Notes: generated by a model from the sequence alone, not told the origin. Shown: positions 1 to 7,578, numbered from the stretch's first letter. The stretch is 24,002 bases of DNA from Lachnospiraceae bacterium UBA7110 (GCA_002492295.1 DKYC01000058.1:1-24002); one strand, 5' to 3'. Program-made: numbers and translations.

Positions 1-261
1 GAAAACTTCGCTCAAAAAAATGAGCGAAGTTTGAGCGAAGTTTTGGCGCAAAAAGATTATAATAAAGTCAGTACAATTGTTAGTTTTATGGAAGAGCATG
101 GAGAAATCACTCCTAAAGAAGCAGAAACGGTTACGGGCAAGTCTGCTGCGACAGTGCGAAGATATTTTAAAATACTCACAGGTACAAGATATATAGTGGC
201 AGAGGGGAGTACCAACAATATCGTTTATCGTATTGTTACGAATTTGTCAGAAGGTGACTAA
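1..261 (+). CDS. C-terminal end of an AlbA_2/ATP-binding-type regulator (partial)
   Basis: The frame is open from the first base to the stop at 259-261, so this is the tail (86 residues visible) of a protein that begins left of the window. A TTG at 31 could be taken as a start but has no ribosome binding site, so I read it as internal. The tail holds a winged-helix unit: a helix with MEEHGEITPKEAE, a recognition helix with KSAATVRRYFKIL, then a short beta wing ending NNIVYRI. This arrangement is what I recall from the C-termini of Firmicutes COG2865 proteins (AlbA_2 plus divergent ATPase domains), which often have Gln/Lys-rich spacers such as the FAQKN stretch seen here. Such genes are common cargo of integrative elements, which fits the neighbouring scars. 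Family assignment is moderate because only the tail is visible. Confidence 0.6.
   Translation, partial: ENFAQKNERSLSEVLAQKDYNKVSTIVSFMEEHGEITPKEAETVTGKSAATVRRYFKILTGTRYIVAEGSTNNIVYRIVTNLSEGD
2..44 (+). repeat. 11-bp tandem repeat with an inverted copy
   Basis: TGAGCGAAGTT occurs twice in tandem (21-31 and 32-42), and its reverse complement AACTTCGCTCA lies at 4-14. The result is a near-perfect hairpin with an A-rich loop inside the coding frame. It encodes the low-complexity spacer just before the winged helix. Confidence 0.8.
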
Positions 262-277
262 AATAATTTTTCAAAAA

Positions 278-310
278 ATGAATTGCCTAAACAGTGATTA
301 GGCAATTCAT
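278..310. terminator. Perfect 13-bp hairpin, probable terminator
   Basis: ATGAATTGCCTAA (278-290) pairs perfectly with 298-310 around a 7-nt loop, 17 nt after the stop of the partial regulator. The downstream side on the + strand is A-rich without a clear T run. On the minus strand the hairpin is followed by six T. It could end the regulator transcript, but by its T run it is a better minus-strand terminator. Confidence 0.5.
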
Positions 311-573
311 ATAAAATAGAGATTATTGGTGCAAATAGGACAAGGAGATATAGGTTGCTAAAAGGATAAGAATAAAATCCCAAACAGTGTTTCGGAAATT
401 CAAAAAGTGAAACAGCGTTTAGCTTTTTGATGAGAGGATAGATAATATGTTTACTGGATATTTAATGCTTCGTGATAACACCATGATAACAAAAATTCCA
501 AAAACGTCAGATATAATGTGCATATCAAAGAAAAAACGCCGAAAATGCCCTAAAAATCACTTGAAAACACAGC
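311..573. other. Gene-poor stretch with short repeats
   Basis: No convincing gene. It holds an imperfect pair AAACAGTGTTTC (382-393) and GAAACAGCGTTT (409-420), readable as either a direct or an inverted repeat, and the octamer TGATAACA twice at 11-bp spacing (473-480 and 484-491). A short open frame at 447-641 is rejected because its end is tuf sequence read out of frame. The octamer pair could be recombinase arm sites of an element end, but this is only a guess. Confidence 0.4.
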
Positions 574-592
574 GATTTCTCCCACAGAAATC
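574..592. repeat. Inverted repeat at the tuf-fragment boundary
   Basis: GATTTCT (574-580) and AGAAATC (586-592) are perfect inverted arms around CCCAC. The right arm ends where tuf-like sequence begins (about 590). The size and spacing suit the core of a tyrosine-recombinase attachment site, but a 7-bp repeat can also arise by chance. Confidence 0.35.
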
Positions 593-645
593 CGTGAGGG
601 CGGACGTACTGTTGGTTCTGGTGTGTGGCTACAATTATTGAGTAA
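590..645 (+). pseudogene. tuf: 3' end of elongation factor Tu gene (relic)
   Basis: Read from 590 the codons give IREGGRTVGSGV. After a one-base deletion near 626 they continue ATIIE and stop at TAA 643-645. This is the conserved C-terminus of bacterial EF-Tu (usual form IREGGRTVGSGVVATIIE). Nothing upstream of 590 resembles tuf, so only about the last 18 codons are present and they are out of frame. A fragment confined to the 3' end of a highly conserved gene is typical of a duplicated attachment site left by an integrative element. Simple recombination debris is the alternative. The EF-Tu identity is strong; the attachment-site role is inference. Confidence 0.72.
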
Positions 646-665
646 TTAAGAAATACAGTAAAACA

Positions 666-690
666 GGGCGTTCCCGTTATGGGTTCGCCC
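666..690. other. GC-rich hairpin between the tuf relic and the integrase relic
   Basis: GGGCG (666-670) pairs with CGCCC (686-690) and CCC (673-675) with GGG (681-683), separated by a TT/TT internal loop, with loop GTTAT. There is no T run on either side. It may be the old terminator of tuf or of the minus-strand integrase. Confidence 0.4.
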
Positions 691-710
691 TTAACTTGTG
701 CCTTGTGGTA

Positions 711-790
711 CTAATTTGGTACTATTAATTGATTAAGCCTTTCAGCGACTTCATTGTGCTTACTGGGGTAAAGATGGTAACCGGTAGATA
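711..790 (-). pseudogene. Tyrosine recombinase (integrase) C-terminal relic
   Basis: On the minus strand, codons ending at a TAG (713-711) read YHLYPSKHNEVAERLNQL followed by IVPN. This matches the usual tail of Firmicutes phage/ICE integrases after the catalytic tyrosine, of the form TYLHLYPxKxxEVAxxLxxL. Directly upstream the frame meets a TAA, and the expected Thr-Tyr-Leu-His part is corrupted (bases about 777-790), so the gene is dead and its catalytic core is missing. It lies about 65 bp from the tuf 3' relic, the spacing expected between an integrase end and its attachment site. The short match limits confidence. Confidence 0.5.
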
Positions 791-868
791 CTGTTTACTT
801 TCTCCAGAAGCCTTTTTACGTGGAAAGCTATTTTGGGGTCCCATCATTTAGGTTATGCGTTTAACCCA

Positions 869-897
869 TTGTAAAATCAACTGAATCCTGTTACAAT
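869..897 (+). promoter_or_regulatory. Promoter for the LacI-MATE pair
   Basis: TTGTAA (869-874), a 17-bp spacer, and TACAAT (892-897), placing transcription start near 904, about 25 nt before the regulator. Just upstream, GGTTA (851-855) and TAACC (862-866) form a small inverted repeat that might be an operator; this last point is weak. Confidence 0.6.
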
Positions 898-928
898 AAT
901 AAAAAATACACAGGAAGAGGGAACGACA

Positions 929-1933
929 ATGGAACAAAACCGCGTACGGATAGTGGACATTGCAGAGGAGCTTGGATTAAGTACCGCAACCGTGTCAAAT
1001 GTTATTCATGGAAAGACCAAAAAAATTTCAAAGGAAACGGTAAAACGTGTGCAGGAACTGCTCGAAAAACGCCAATACGTTCCAAGCATGGCAGGTATTT
1101 TGCTTTCGCAGAACAATTCACGCATCGTAGGCGTTGTTGTAAATAATCACGAAAAGTATGAAAACAAAGTGCTTGAGGACGCCTTTATTGCGGCATCTTT
1201 AAATGCGCTGCTTTTTACATTGGAACAGGCAGGATATTTCATGATGGTGAGGACAACAACGCAGTGGAGTGACATTATCCGGTTTGCGTCCATGTGGAAT
1301 ATGGAAGGGCTTGTGCTGATTGGATTTTGCGAGAGCGATTACAAAAGCCTGCGGGAGAACATGCATATCCCGTTTGTGGTGTATGACGGATATTTTGAAA
1401 ACAATAAAGGCATCTGCAACCTCATTATTGATAATTACGATGGCGGCGTACAGGTGGGAAAATACCTGTATGAAAAGGGACATCGAAAAGTATTATGTAT
1501 TTCCGATAACAATGTCTGTACGGACAAGGAGCGTATGGACGGTTGCCGGGCGGGGATGAACGGTGCGGCGGTGGACTTTTTGGAGGTTCCGTTTACGGCG
1601 GCGCGGCGTCATGCATTTTATGAAAAAAATTTAATGAAAATAATGCGCTATTCCGCCATTTTTGCCGTTTCCGATACCTATGCAATCGAGCTCATGCATT
1701 TTCTGCAGGAGCGGGGGATACAGATTCCAAAGGATATTTCAATTGTCGGTTTTGACAATATGGGGCTTTGCGAGTGCGTCTATCCGCGGCTGACAACGGT
1801 AGGACAGGATGCGGGCGAGCGCGCCGAAATGGCGGTTACGGCACTGCAAAGGCTCAAAGCGGGAGAAGAGACAAAGCCTGTGCAGGTATTGCGTGTTTTA
1901 CTTGTGGAGCGGGAAAGTGTGGCGTGCGTATGA
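929..1933 (+). CDS. LacI-family transcriptional regulator
   Basis: A 334-residue protein of full LacI/GalR length. Residues 7-26 (VDIAEELGLSTATVSNVIHG) form the LacI helix-turn-helix, followed by the hinge-helix region (residues about 50-62). A periplasmic-binding-type sensor domain starts at SRIVGVVVN. The late segment DISIVGFDNMGLCECVYPRLTTV is the family's typical ISIVGFDD...PxLTTV signature with Asn in place of the second Asp. ATG 929 follows a purine-rich site (GGAAGAGGG, 912-920). The stop overlaps the start of the MATE gene in ATGA (1930-1933), so the two are translationally coupled and the regulator probably controls its own operon. The inducer cannot be read from the sequence. Confidence 0.93.
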   Translation: MEQNRVRIVDIAEELGLSTATVSNVIHGKTKKISKETVKRVQELLEKRQYVPSMAGILLSQNNSRIVGVVVNNHEKYENKVLEDAFIAASLNALLFTLEQAGYFMMVRTTTQWSDIIRFASMWNMEGLVLIGFCESDYKSLRENMHIPFVVYDGYFENNKGICNLIIDNYDGGVQVGKYLYEKGHRKVLCISDNNVCTDKERMDGCRAGMNGAAVDFLEVPFTAARRHAFYEKNLMKIMRYSAIFAVSDTYAIELMHFLQERGIQIPKDISIVGFDNMGLCECVYPRLTTVGQDAGERAEMAVTALQRLKAGEETKPVQVLRVLLVERESVACV

Positions 1934-3282
1934 CACAAGGGAAAATGCAGGAACAGGAGTTTCAAAGGAGCCTTGTGCGCATTGCCCTCCCCGTTGCGCT
2001 GCAGTCGCTGCTTCAATCGTCATTTAGCATGGTTGACCAAGTTATGATTGGGCAGCTTGGGAGCGTGAGCATAGCGGGGATTGGGATTGCCGGGAAATTT
2101 GCGGGAATTTATTCGGTGGTGCTTGGCGCGGTAGCTGCTGCTGCAGGGATTCTGCTGGCGCAGTATAGCGGGCAGAAGAATGAGCGGGCGTTTGGCAGCA
2201 GCTTTCGCAGAAGTTTACTGCTTTCGCTTCTGACAGCGGCAGTTTTTCTGCTGCTGTGTGAGATGCTTGCACACAGGCTGATGTCGCTTTATACAAAGGA
2301 TGCAAGGACGTGCGAAACGGCAGAAGCGTATCTGCGGATTTATGCGTGGTCATTTTTCCCGATGGCGGTTACGGCAATTGTGTCGGTGCTGCTGCGCTGC
2401 GCGGAGCGCGCGTCTTTACCATTGATTGCGGGGATTTTCGGGGTAGCACTGAATACGGGCTTAAATTATGTATTGATTTTTGGAAGGTGCGGTTTTTCTC
2501 CGATGGGTGTGCGTGGGGCTGCTGCTGCGAGTGTGATTGCACAGGCAGGAGCATGTGTGCTGACGTTGCTGTTCCTTTGTGGCAGTCCGGCGAGAGACAG
2601 TATGCGGAACAAAGGCGGCGAAAAGTCCGAAAGGCAGGACGCGGTGCAGTTTGTGAAAATCCTTGCGCCTGTTTTGGTATGTGAATTTTTGTGGAGCGCG
2701 GGTGAGAATGTGTATGCGGCAATTTACGGAAGGATTGGGACGGATGCATGTGCGGCAATGACGATGACAGGTCCGGTTCAGGGGCTTTTCATTGGTGCAT
2801 TGAGCGGACTGGCGCAGGCTGCGGGGATTTTGGTTGGCAAGTCGCTTGGAAACAGGGACTACGACAAGGCGTACGCGGATGGGAAACGTCTGATGCGGTA
2901 TGGCTTTTTCGGTGCATTGCTGCTGTCGGTGCTGCTGCTCCTGCTTGCGCCGGGTTACGTGATGATTTACAACGTGGGCAATGCAGTGCGTGGAATTTGT
3001 GTAAAAATCCTGATGGTATTTGCAGCGCTTGCGCCTGTGAAGGTCTGCAATATGATTCTTGGAGGCGGCATTATCCGCAGCGGCGGAAGGACGGATTACG
3101 TGATGTGGGTTGACATTATTGGGACATGGCTGTTTGGTGTGCCGCTTGGGCTGCTTGCGGCGTTTGTGCTGCGGCTTTCGATACCGTATGTCTATTTGCT
3201 GCTGTCGCTTGAGGAGGGGGTGCGGCTCTTGATTTCGCTGGTGATTTTCAAAAAAGGGGGCTGGATGGAGAGCCTTTCTTAA
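1930..3282 (+). CDS. MATE-family multidrug/metabolite exporter
   Basis: A 450-residue, strongly hydrophobic protein with about 12 membrane segments in two halves, the usual MATE/NorM size. The N-terminus shows the family pattern IALPVALQSLLQ...FSMVDQVMIGQLG, and the second half repeats it (MTMTGPVQGLFIGALSGLAQAAGILVG shape). MATE proteins export cations or drugs using Na+ or H+ gradients; the substrate here is unknown. I chose ATG 1930 because it overlaps the upstream stop by 4 nt and gives a normal N-terminus. The same frame is open further left, but that reads the LacI gene out of frame. No clear terminator follows; the next promoter starts 17 nt after the stop. Confidence 0.93.
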   Translation: MTQGKMQEQEFQRSLVRIALPVALQSLLQSSFSMVDQVMIGQLGSVSIAGIGIAGKFAGIYSVVLGAVAAAAGILLAQYSGQKNERAFGSSFRRSLLLSLLTAAVFLLLCEMLAHRLMSLYTKDARTCETAEAYLRIYAWSFFPMAVTAIVSVLLRCAERASLPLIAGIFGVALNTGLNYVLIFGRCGFSPMGVRGAAAASVIAQAGACVLTLLFLCGSPARDSMRNKGGEKSERQDAVQFVKILAPVLVCEFLWSAGENVYAAIYGRIGTDACAAMTMTGPVQGLFIGALSGLAQAAGILVGKSLGNRDYDKAYADGKRLMRYGFFGALLLSVLLLLLAPGYVMIYNVGNAVRGICVKILMVFAALAPVKVCNMILGGGIIRSGGRTDYVMWVDIIGTWLFGVPLGLLAAFVLRLSIPYVYLLLSLEEGVRLLISLVIFKKGGWMESLS

Positions 3283-3298
3283 ACCTTTGCATAAATCC

Positions 3299-3327
3299 AT
3301 GACATTTTGCGCATTTTGTAGTATACT
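3299..3327 (+). promoter_or_regulatory. Promoter for the M15 peptidase gene
   Basis: ATGACA (3299-3304), 17-bp spacer, TATACT (3322-3327). The start would fall near 3334, giving a leader of about 50 nt that carries an AGGGAGG ribosome binding site at 3367-3373. Confidence 0.65.
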
Positions 3328-3384
3328 TAGGGACGGTAATGCAATTTGGAAAAACGGATGTGCAAAAGGGAGGATGAATTCTGG

Positions 3385-4218
3385 ATGAAAAATAAAAACA
3401 GGAAAAAGCAGCTGATGGTGATTGTGGCACTCATTGTTTCCCTTATGCTGCTTAGTGTGTGTATTGCAATTTATGCGTCAGGGGATGATGAGCCGCTGGT
3501 TCTGCCGCCTGCGTCAGAGGAAACGCAGCCTTTTTCCGAACAGGATCCTGTTATGTCAGCAGTTGAAAATATGACACAGGTGTCAGAAATGGAGACTGCC
3601 GTGGAGATTCAGCCACAAAATGCAAATCCGGATTTATACTTTACGGCGGAACCGATATCGGACGGGGTATACGAGAGAATTATCGGCTGTTCTTATGTGG
3701 AGAACGGGGATATTTCGCTGGAGGATTTGCGTTATCTGCAAGTGCTGCACATCGGTTTTGACGGGGAAACACATGTGGGTGAGCTGATTGTCAACAAGGC
3801 GATTGCGGATGATGTGCTTGCGGTTATGCGTAAGCTTTATGAGAATCAATATCCGATTGAGCGCATGGTGCTTGTGGATGAATACGGTGGGGATGATGAA
3901 CTGTCAATGCAGGCAAACAACACTTCCTGCTTTAATTACCGGACGGTGGAGGGCTCTGACAACCTGTCAAAACACAGCTATGGACTGGCGATTGACATAA
4001 ATCCGTTTTATAATCCCTGCGTGCGTACGTATGCCGACGGGAGCTCCCAAAGCTTTCCAGAGGGCAGTGACGAATATGCCGACCGTAATAAGGACTTTCC
4101 CCATAAAATCGACAGGGACGATTTGTGTTACAGACTTTTTACGGAACATGGGTTCCGGTGGGGCGGGGATTGGAAGAGCTTAAAGGATTATCAGCATTTT
4201 GACAAAGCGGTAAATTAG
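3385..4218 (+). CDS. M15-family D-alanyl-D-alanine carboxypeptidase-like protein, membrane-anchored
   Basis: A 277-residue protein with a basic N-terminus and one hydrophobic segment (residues about 9-30), then an acidic Pro/Glu-rich linker and an extracytoplasmic C-terminal domain. That domain has the M15 zinc motif SKHSYGLAIDINP (His197, Asp204) and the closing DYQHFD (His271), so all three metal ligands are present. The relatives (VanY/DdpX type) trim D-Ala from peptidoglycan peptides or cleave cell-wall cross-links. ATG 3385 is preferred: AGGGAGG at 3367-3373 precedes it and it starts with a standard signal-anchor. An earlier in-frame ATG (3358) and TTG (3346) lack a good site. It is followed 31 nt later by the hydrolase gene, probably in the same transcript. 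Confidence 0.88.
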   Translation: MKNKNRKKQLMVIVALIVSLMLLSVCIAIYASGDDEPLVLPPASEETQPFSEQDPVMSAVENMTQVSEMETAVEIQPQNANPDLYFTAEPISDGVYERIIGCSYVENGDISLEDLRYLQVLHIGFDGETHVGELIVNKAIADDVLAVMRKLYENQYPIERMVLVDEYGGDDELSMQANNTSCFNYRTVEGSDNLSKHSYGLAIDINPFYNPCVRTYADGSSQSFPEGSDEYADRNKDFPHKIDRDDLCYRLFTEHGFRWGGDWKSLKDYQHFDKAVN

Positions 4219-4249
4219 CGGAAGAAATAAAAAGAAAGGTAGTGAGGGC

Positions 4250-4774
4250 ATGAGTGATAAGAAAAATGTACTTGTTGTGGTGGATATGCAGAAGGACTTT
4301 ATCGATGGGGCGCTTGGAACAAAGGAGGCGGCAGCGATTGTGGACAAGGTTGCCGAGCTGATAAAAGGCTTTGACGGCGAGGTTGTTTTCACAAGGGACA
4401 CGCATTTTGACAATTATTTGGAAACGCAGGAGGGGAAGAAGCTTCCTGTGCCGCATTGCATCAAGGGCACGGATGGGTGGCAGTTGGACAAAAAGCTTGA
4501 GGCGCTGCGCATTGACGACAGAAAGGTGTTTGATAAGCCGACGTTTGGTTCGGTGCAGCTTGCGCAATATTTAAAGTCAATTGAAATGCTGGAAACTGTG
4601 ACTCTGATTGGACTGTGTACGGATATTTGTGTTATTTCCAATGCGCTTTTAATTAAGGCGGTGCTTCCTGAGGTCAATATCAGTGTTGTGGAGAAGTGCT
4701 GCGCGGGCGTGACGCCTGAGAGCCATGAGAATGCGCTTGCGGCGATGAAGATGTGTCAGATTGATGTCATATGA
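4250..4774 (+). CDS. Isochorismatase-like cysteine hydrolase, nicotinamidase type
   Basis: A 174-residue cytoplasmic protein of the isochorismatase fold. The catalytic triad is visible: Asp12 in VVVDMQKDF, Lys96 in DKPTFGS, and Cys127 in LCTDICV. Asp50, His52 and His69 fall where the metal ligands of nicotinamidase (PncA) lie. The likely reaction is hydrolysis of nicotinamide to nicotinate in NAD salvage, though close relatives act on other amides and the specificity is not proven. ATG 4250 has AAAGGTAGTGAGGG upstream. It sits 31 nt after the M15 gene and 60 nt before the kinase gene. I see no functional link between the three beyond probable co-transcription. Confidence 0.85.
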   Translation: MSDKKNVLVVVDMQKDFIDGALGTKEAAAIVDKVAELIKGFDGEVVFTRDTHFDNYLETQEGKKLPVPHCIKGTDGWQLDKKLEALRIDDRKVFDKPTFGSVQLAQYLKSIEMLETVTLIGLCTDICVISNALLIKAVLPEVNISVVEKCCAGVTPESHENALAAMKMCQIDVI

Positions 4775-4834
4775 CGGAATGCTGTATTCGTGTAAACAGG
4801 CAATAAGGAAAACCAATGAGGAAAGGACAAAAAT

Positions 4835-7468
4835 ATGCTGTTATTTTTGCAAACGGTAAACATCACTGCGGTTTTGCTCATGCTTTTTATTTTAGCGGTT
4901 ATTCTGCGGCAGCAGCCGTCAAGGGCGCAGACAGCCTTTATTTTATATAACGTTTTTTCGATGGTTTTTGTCATCGGGATTCAATTGGAGCTGGTTCATG
5001 CGGATACGGTGGGTGAGGCGCTTTCCGGTTTATGTGTGCAATATTTGGGACAGGCGGGGCTTTTGGTATCGCTGTTGTGGTTTATTTCGGCGTTTGTGAA
5101 AATTCCGATACCGGTGTGGGTATATGTACTGGAGGCGGTGTGCAATACGTTTGTGCTGATTGGCATCTTTACGGCGGAACATCACAGGTTTTTCTATACC
5201 TCGATGGAAATCCTGACGGACGGGATGTATAACAGGATTAAGGTAGGAAGAGGCATACTTTGGTATCTCCATTTTATGCATTTGGATTGTGTCATTTTTA
5301 CAATTTTGATTTTGTGCGCCGTGCATTATAAAAAAAGCGGACCGTTGCAGAAAAAAAGGATTTTATACATTGCGGTCGGAATCGGCGTGCTGGCGGGAGC
5401 GCTGCTCTTAAAGCGGGGAGGTCTGTTTGGAAGTTATAATCCGATTGTGATTGCGATGACTTTTTGCATGTTCTGCATGATGATTGCCATGGTACGCTAC
5501 CACTATTTTGGCTCGCTCCATGCGGCGGTTGACAATGCGTTTAACCATGGGAGTGAGGGGCTGATTATTCTTGACAGGGAGGATACGGTCGTCTTTGTCA
5601 ATCATAGAATGGACGCGTTGTTTCCCAACATTCGAAAAGACAGCAGCATTGGCAGTTATCAGGAAATAAGAAGGCTTATGGAAGGGAAGGAGCACTTGCT
5701 GCGCGTAGGCGAGAGCGTTTATGAGCTGCGCATGGAGGATATTATTGAGAACGGTGAAAAGAATGGACGTATGCTGTGGTTTGTCGATCAGACACAGCCG
5801 GTTTTAACCATGCAAAAGCTCAAAGAGGCGGACGAGGCAAAGACACAGTTTTTGATGCGTGTCAGCCATGAACTGCGCACGCCGATGAATACGATGCTTG
5901 GCATGAACGAAATGATTTTGCGCGAGAGCAGGGAAAATCAGGTGAAAGGTTATGCAAAGGAGGTATCGGTTGCGGGGGAGCATATGATGTCCCTGATTGA
6001 TGAGATTTTGGATGCGTCAAGGCTGGAGAGCGGAACGATTACGGTGGAACGCAAACCCTATTTGCTTTGTGCGGTGCTGGAGCATGCAGAGGAGCTGATG
6101 CGTCCGCAGGCACAGAAAAAGGGGCTTTCCTTTACGGTTGTGGATAAGGAGAATGTGGCGGCAAAAAACAGATACCTGATTGGCGACGCGGCCCATCTTC
6201 TTCAGGTCACGGTTAATTTGTTGTCCAATGCGGTCAAATATACGGACAGTGGTTTTGTCCGGTTACAGGTGGAAATGCGAAACGAGCAGGGAAACAGGCG
6301 GCTTTTGCTGTCTGTGTGCGACAGCGGTATCGGTATTGAAAAGCAGGAGCTTGCACGGATTTTTGAAAATTTCGGACGCGGTAGTAATACGGGCGGAAGG
6401 GACGGTATGGGACTCGGTCTTGCCATTGTAAAGCAGCTTACTGAGGCAATGGGAGGATGCCTTACGGTCGAGAGTACGCCGGGGAGTGGCAGTGTATTTA
6501 CGGTTTTTCTTCCGTGGATTGAGGCGGCAGAGGAGGAGATTGCCACATGGATGGAAGAAACGCAGGGGAATATGGAACAGGTCAAATTATCGGACTTTCA
6601 TACAAAAACGATTCTTGCGGTGGATGACAACACAAATAATCTCAAGGTGCTTACGTTTCTGCTGAAACGGACAAAAGCAGCAGTGGAGACGGCAGCGGAC
6701 GGCTCTGCCGCTGTGGAGGCTTGCAGGCGCAGGAAATATGATTTGATTTTACTGGACCATATGATGCCGGGGCAGGACGGGATAGAAACCCTGCGTCAAA
6801 TTAAGGAGGGAGTGGACGGAAAAAATCAGGATACGAAGGTGATTGCGCTGACGGCGAATGCGGGAAAAGAGGCAAAGCAGATGTATCTGTCGGAAGGGTT
6901 TGCGGGCTATATGACAAAGCCGGTTGACCCGGTGAAACTGGAGAAGCTGCTTTGCCAATGCTTTGACACGCAGGAGAATACAGGACTTGTGGAAACGGCG
7001 CAGCGAGGGAACCAAAAAGAAACTGACTGGATGGAACAGTTGGAGCAATGCGGCATTCAGACGCAGGAGGGACTGCGCTATGCGGATATGGATGCGGATT
7101 TTTACCGGGAACTGCTTGCGCTGTTTGCAAGGCAGCAGGAAGCGCGCGGTCAGAATTTGGAGGGTATTCTAAGGAAGCTGCAGAATGAGAATGTTTTTAT
7201 GGGGAACGGTATGCATGAAGGGGATTCGGAGGAATGCGGTGCGCTTTGGAATGCCTGGATTGCTGCGTGCCACGGATTGAAGGGTGAGGCGCGCGGACTT
7301 GGCGCGGCTGCGCTGGGCGGATATTTTTATCAGCTTGAACTGGCGGGCAGAGGCGGTGATATGGAAAAAATCAATGTGCTTTATCCGGATGTGTGTGACG
7401 AGTGGGAGAAGGTCGTGGAAGGGATACGCAGGGCGCTGGAGGAAAGAAATGGAATAGAGCAGAGGTAG
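4835..7468 (+). CDS. Hybrid sensor histidine kinase with 7TM sensor, receiver and HPt domains
   Basis: An 877-residue multi-domain phosphorelay protein. Residues 1-225 hold about seven hydrophobic segments in the HisKA_7TM pattern, including an AEHHRFFYTS stretch. A PAS-like region (about 230-320) follows. The HisKA box VSHELRTPMN carries His345. The HATPase domain has NAVKYT, DSGIGI and GMGLGLAIVKQL. A receiver domain follows with DD at 597-598, phosphoacceptor Asp641 in LILLDHMMPG, and Lys in YMTKPVD. The C-terminal HPt has His813 in ACHGLKGEARGLG. All phosphotransfer residues are intact. No output regulator is adjacent on the same strand, so the final acceptor is probably encoded elsewhere. 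ATG 4835 follows AGGAAAGGA. A terminator lies downstream at 7536-7578. Confidence 0.93.
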   Translation: MLLFLQTVNITAVLLMLFILAVILRQQPSRAQTAFILYNVFSMVFVIGIQLELVHADTVGEALSGLCVQYLGQAGLLVSLLWFISAFVKIPIPVWVYVLEAVCNTFVLIGIFTAEHHRFFYTSMEILTDGMYNRIKVGRGILWYLHFMHLDCVIFTILILCAVHYKKSGPLQKKRILYIAVGIGVLAGALLLKRGGLFGSYNPIVIAMTFCMFCMMIAMVRYHYFGSLHAAVDNAFNHGSEGLIILDREDTVVFVNHRMDALFPNIRKDSSIGSYQEIRRLMEGKEHLLRVGESVYELRMEDIIENGEKNGRMLWFVDQTQPVLTMQKLKEADEAKTQFLMRVSHELRTPMNTMLGMNEMILRESRENQVKGYAKEVSVAGEHMMSLIDEILDASRLESGTITVERKPYLLCAVLEHAEELMRPQAQKKGLSFTVVDKENVAAKNRYLIGDAAHLLQVTVNLLSNAVKYTDSGFVRLQVEMRNEQGNRRLLLSVCDSGIGIEKQELARIFENFGRGSNTGGRDGMGLGLAIVKQLTEAMGGCLTVESTPGSGSVFTVFLPWIEAAEEEIATWMEETQGNMEQVKLSDFHTKTILAVDDNTNNLKVLTFLLKRTKAAVETAADGSAAVEACRRRKYDLILLDHMMPGQDGIETLRQIKEGVDGKNQDTKVIALTANAGKEAKQMYLSEGFAGYMTKPVDPVKLEKLLCQCFDTQENTGLVETAQRGNQKETDWMEQLEQCGIQTQEGLRYADMDADFYRELLALFARQQEARGQNLEGILRKLQNENVFMGNGMHEGDSEECGALWNAWIAACHGLKGEARGLGAAALGGYFYQLELAGRGGDMEKINVLYPDVCDEWEKVVEGIRRALEERNGIEQR

Positions 7469-7535
7469 GGCAGTCTGTAGGACTACAGACAGTGTAAAAT
7501 GGCAGTATAGAAAATTAAATATTGCGGCAATAAAG

Positions 7536-7578
7536 CAGGGGAATAACGGATGATTCAGATTTGTTTCCCTGTTTTTTT
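7536..7578 (+). terminator. Rho-independent terminator after the hybrid kinase
   Basis: CAGGGGAA (7536-7543) pairs with TTTCCCTG (7564-7571, one G-U pair) and is followed by seven T (7572-7578). The loop is long (20 nt). Another small inverted repeat, GTCTGTAG / CTACAGAC (7473-7490), lies between the stop codon and this hairpin and has no T run. Confidence 0.65.

Noticed and set aside
447..641. 64-residue + strand ORF with ATG start
   Set aside because: Its second half is the tuf 3' relic read in the wrong frame and the first half has no family features.
1768..1929. N-terminal extension of the MATE frame
   Set aside because: Reads the LacI gene out of phase and is Arg/Gly-rich; the coupled ATG at 1930 gives a normal exporter N-terminus.
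2461..3300. 279-residue minus-strand ORF
   Set aside because: Lies wholly antisense to the MATE gene; the His/Gln/Arg-rich composition is what antisense of hydrophobic codons gives, and it has no start context.
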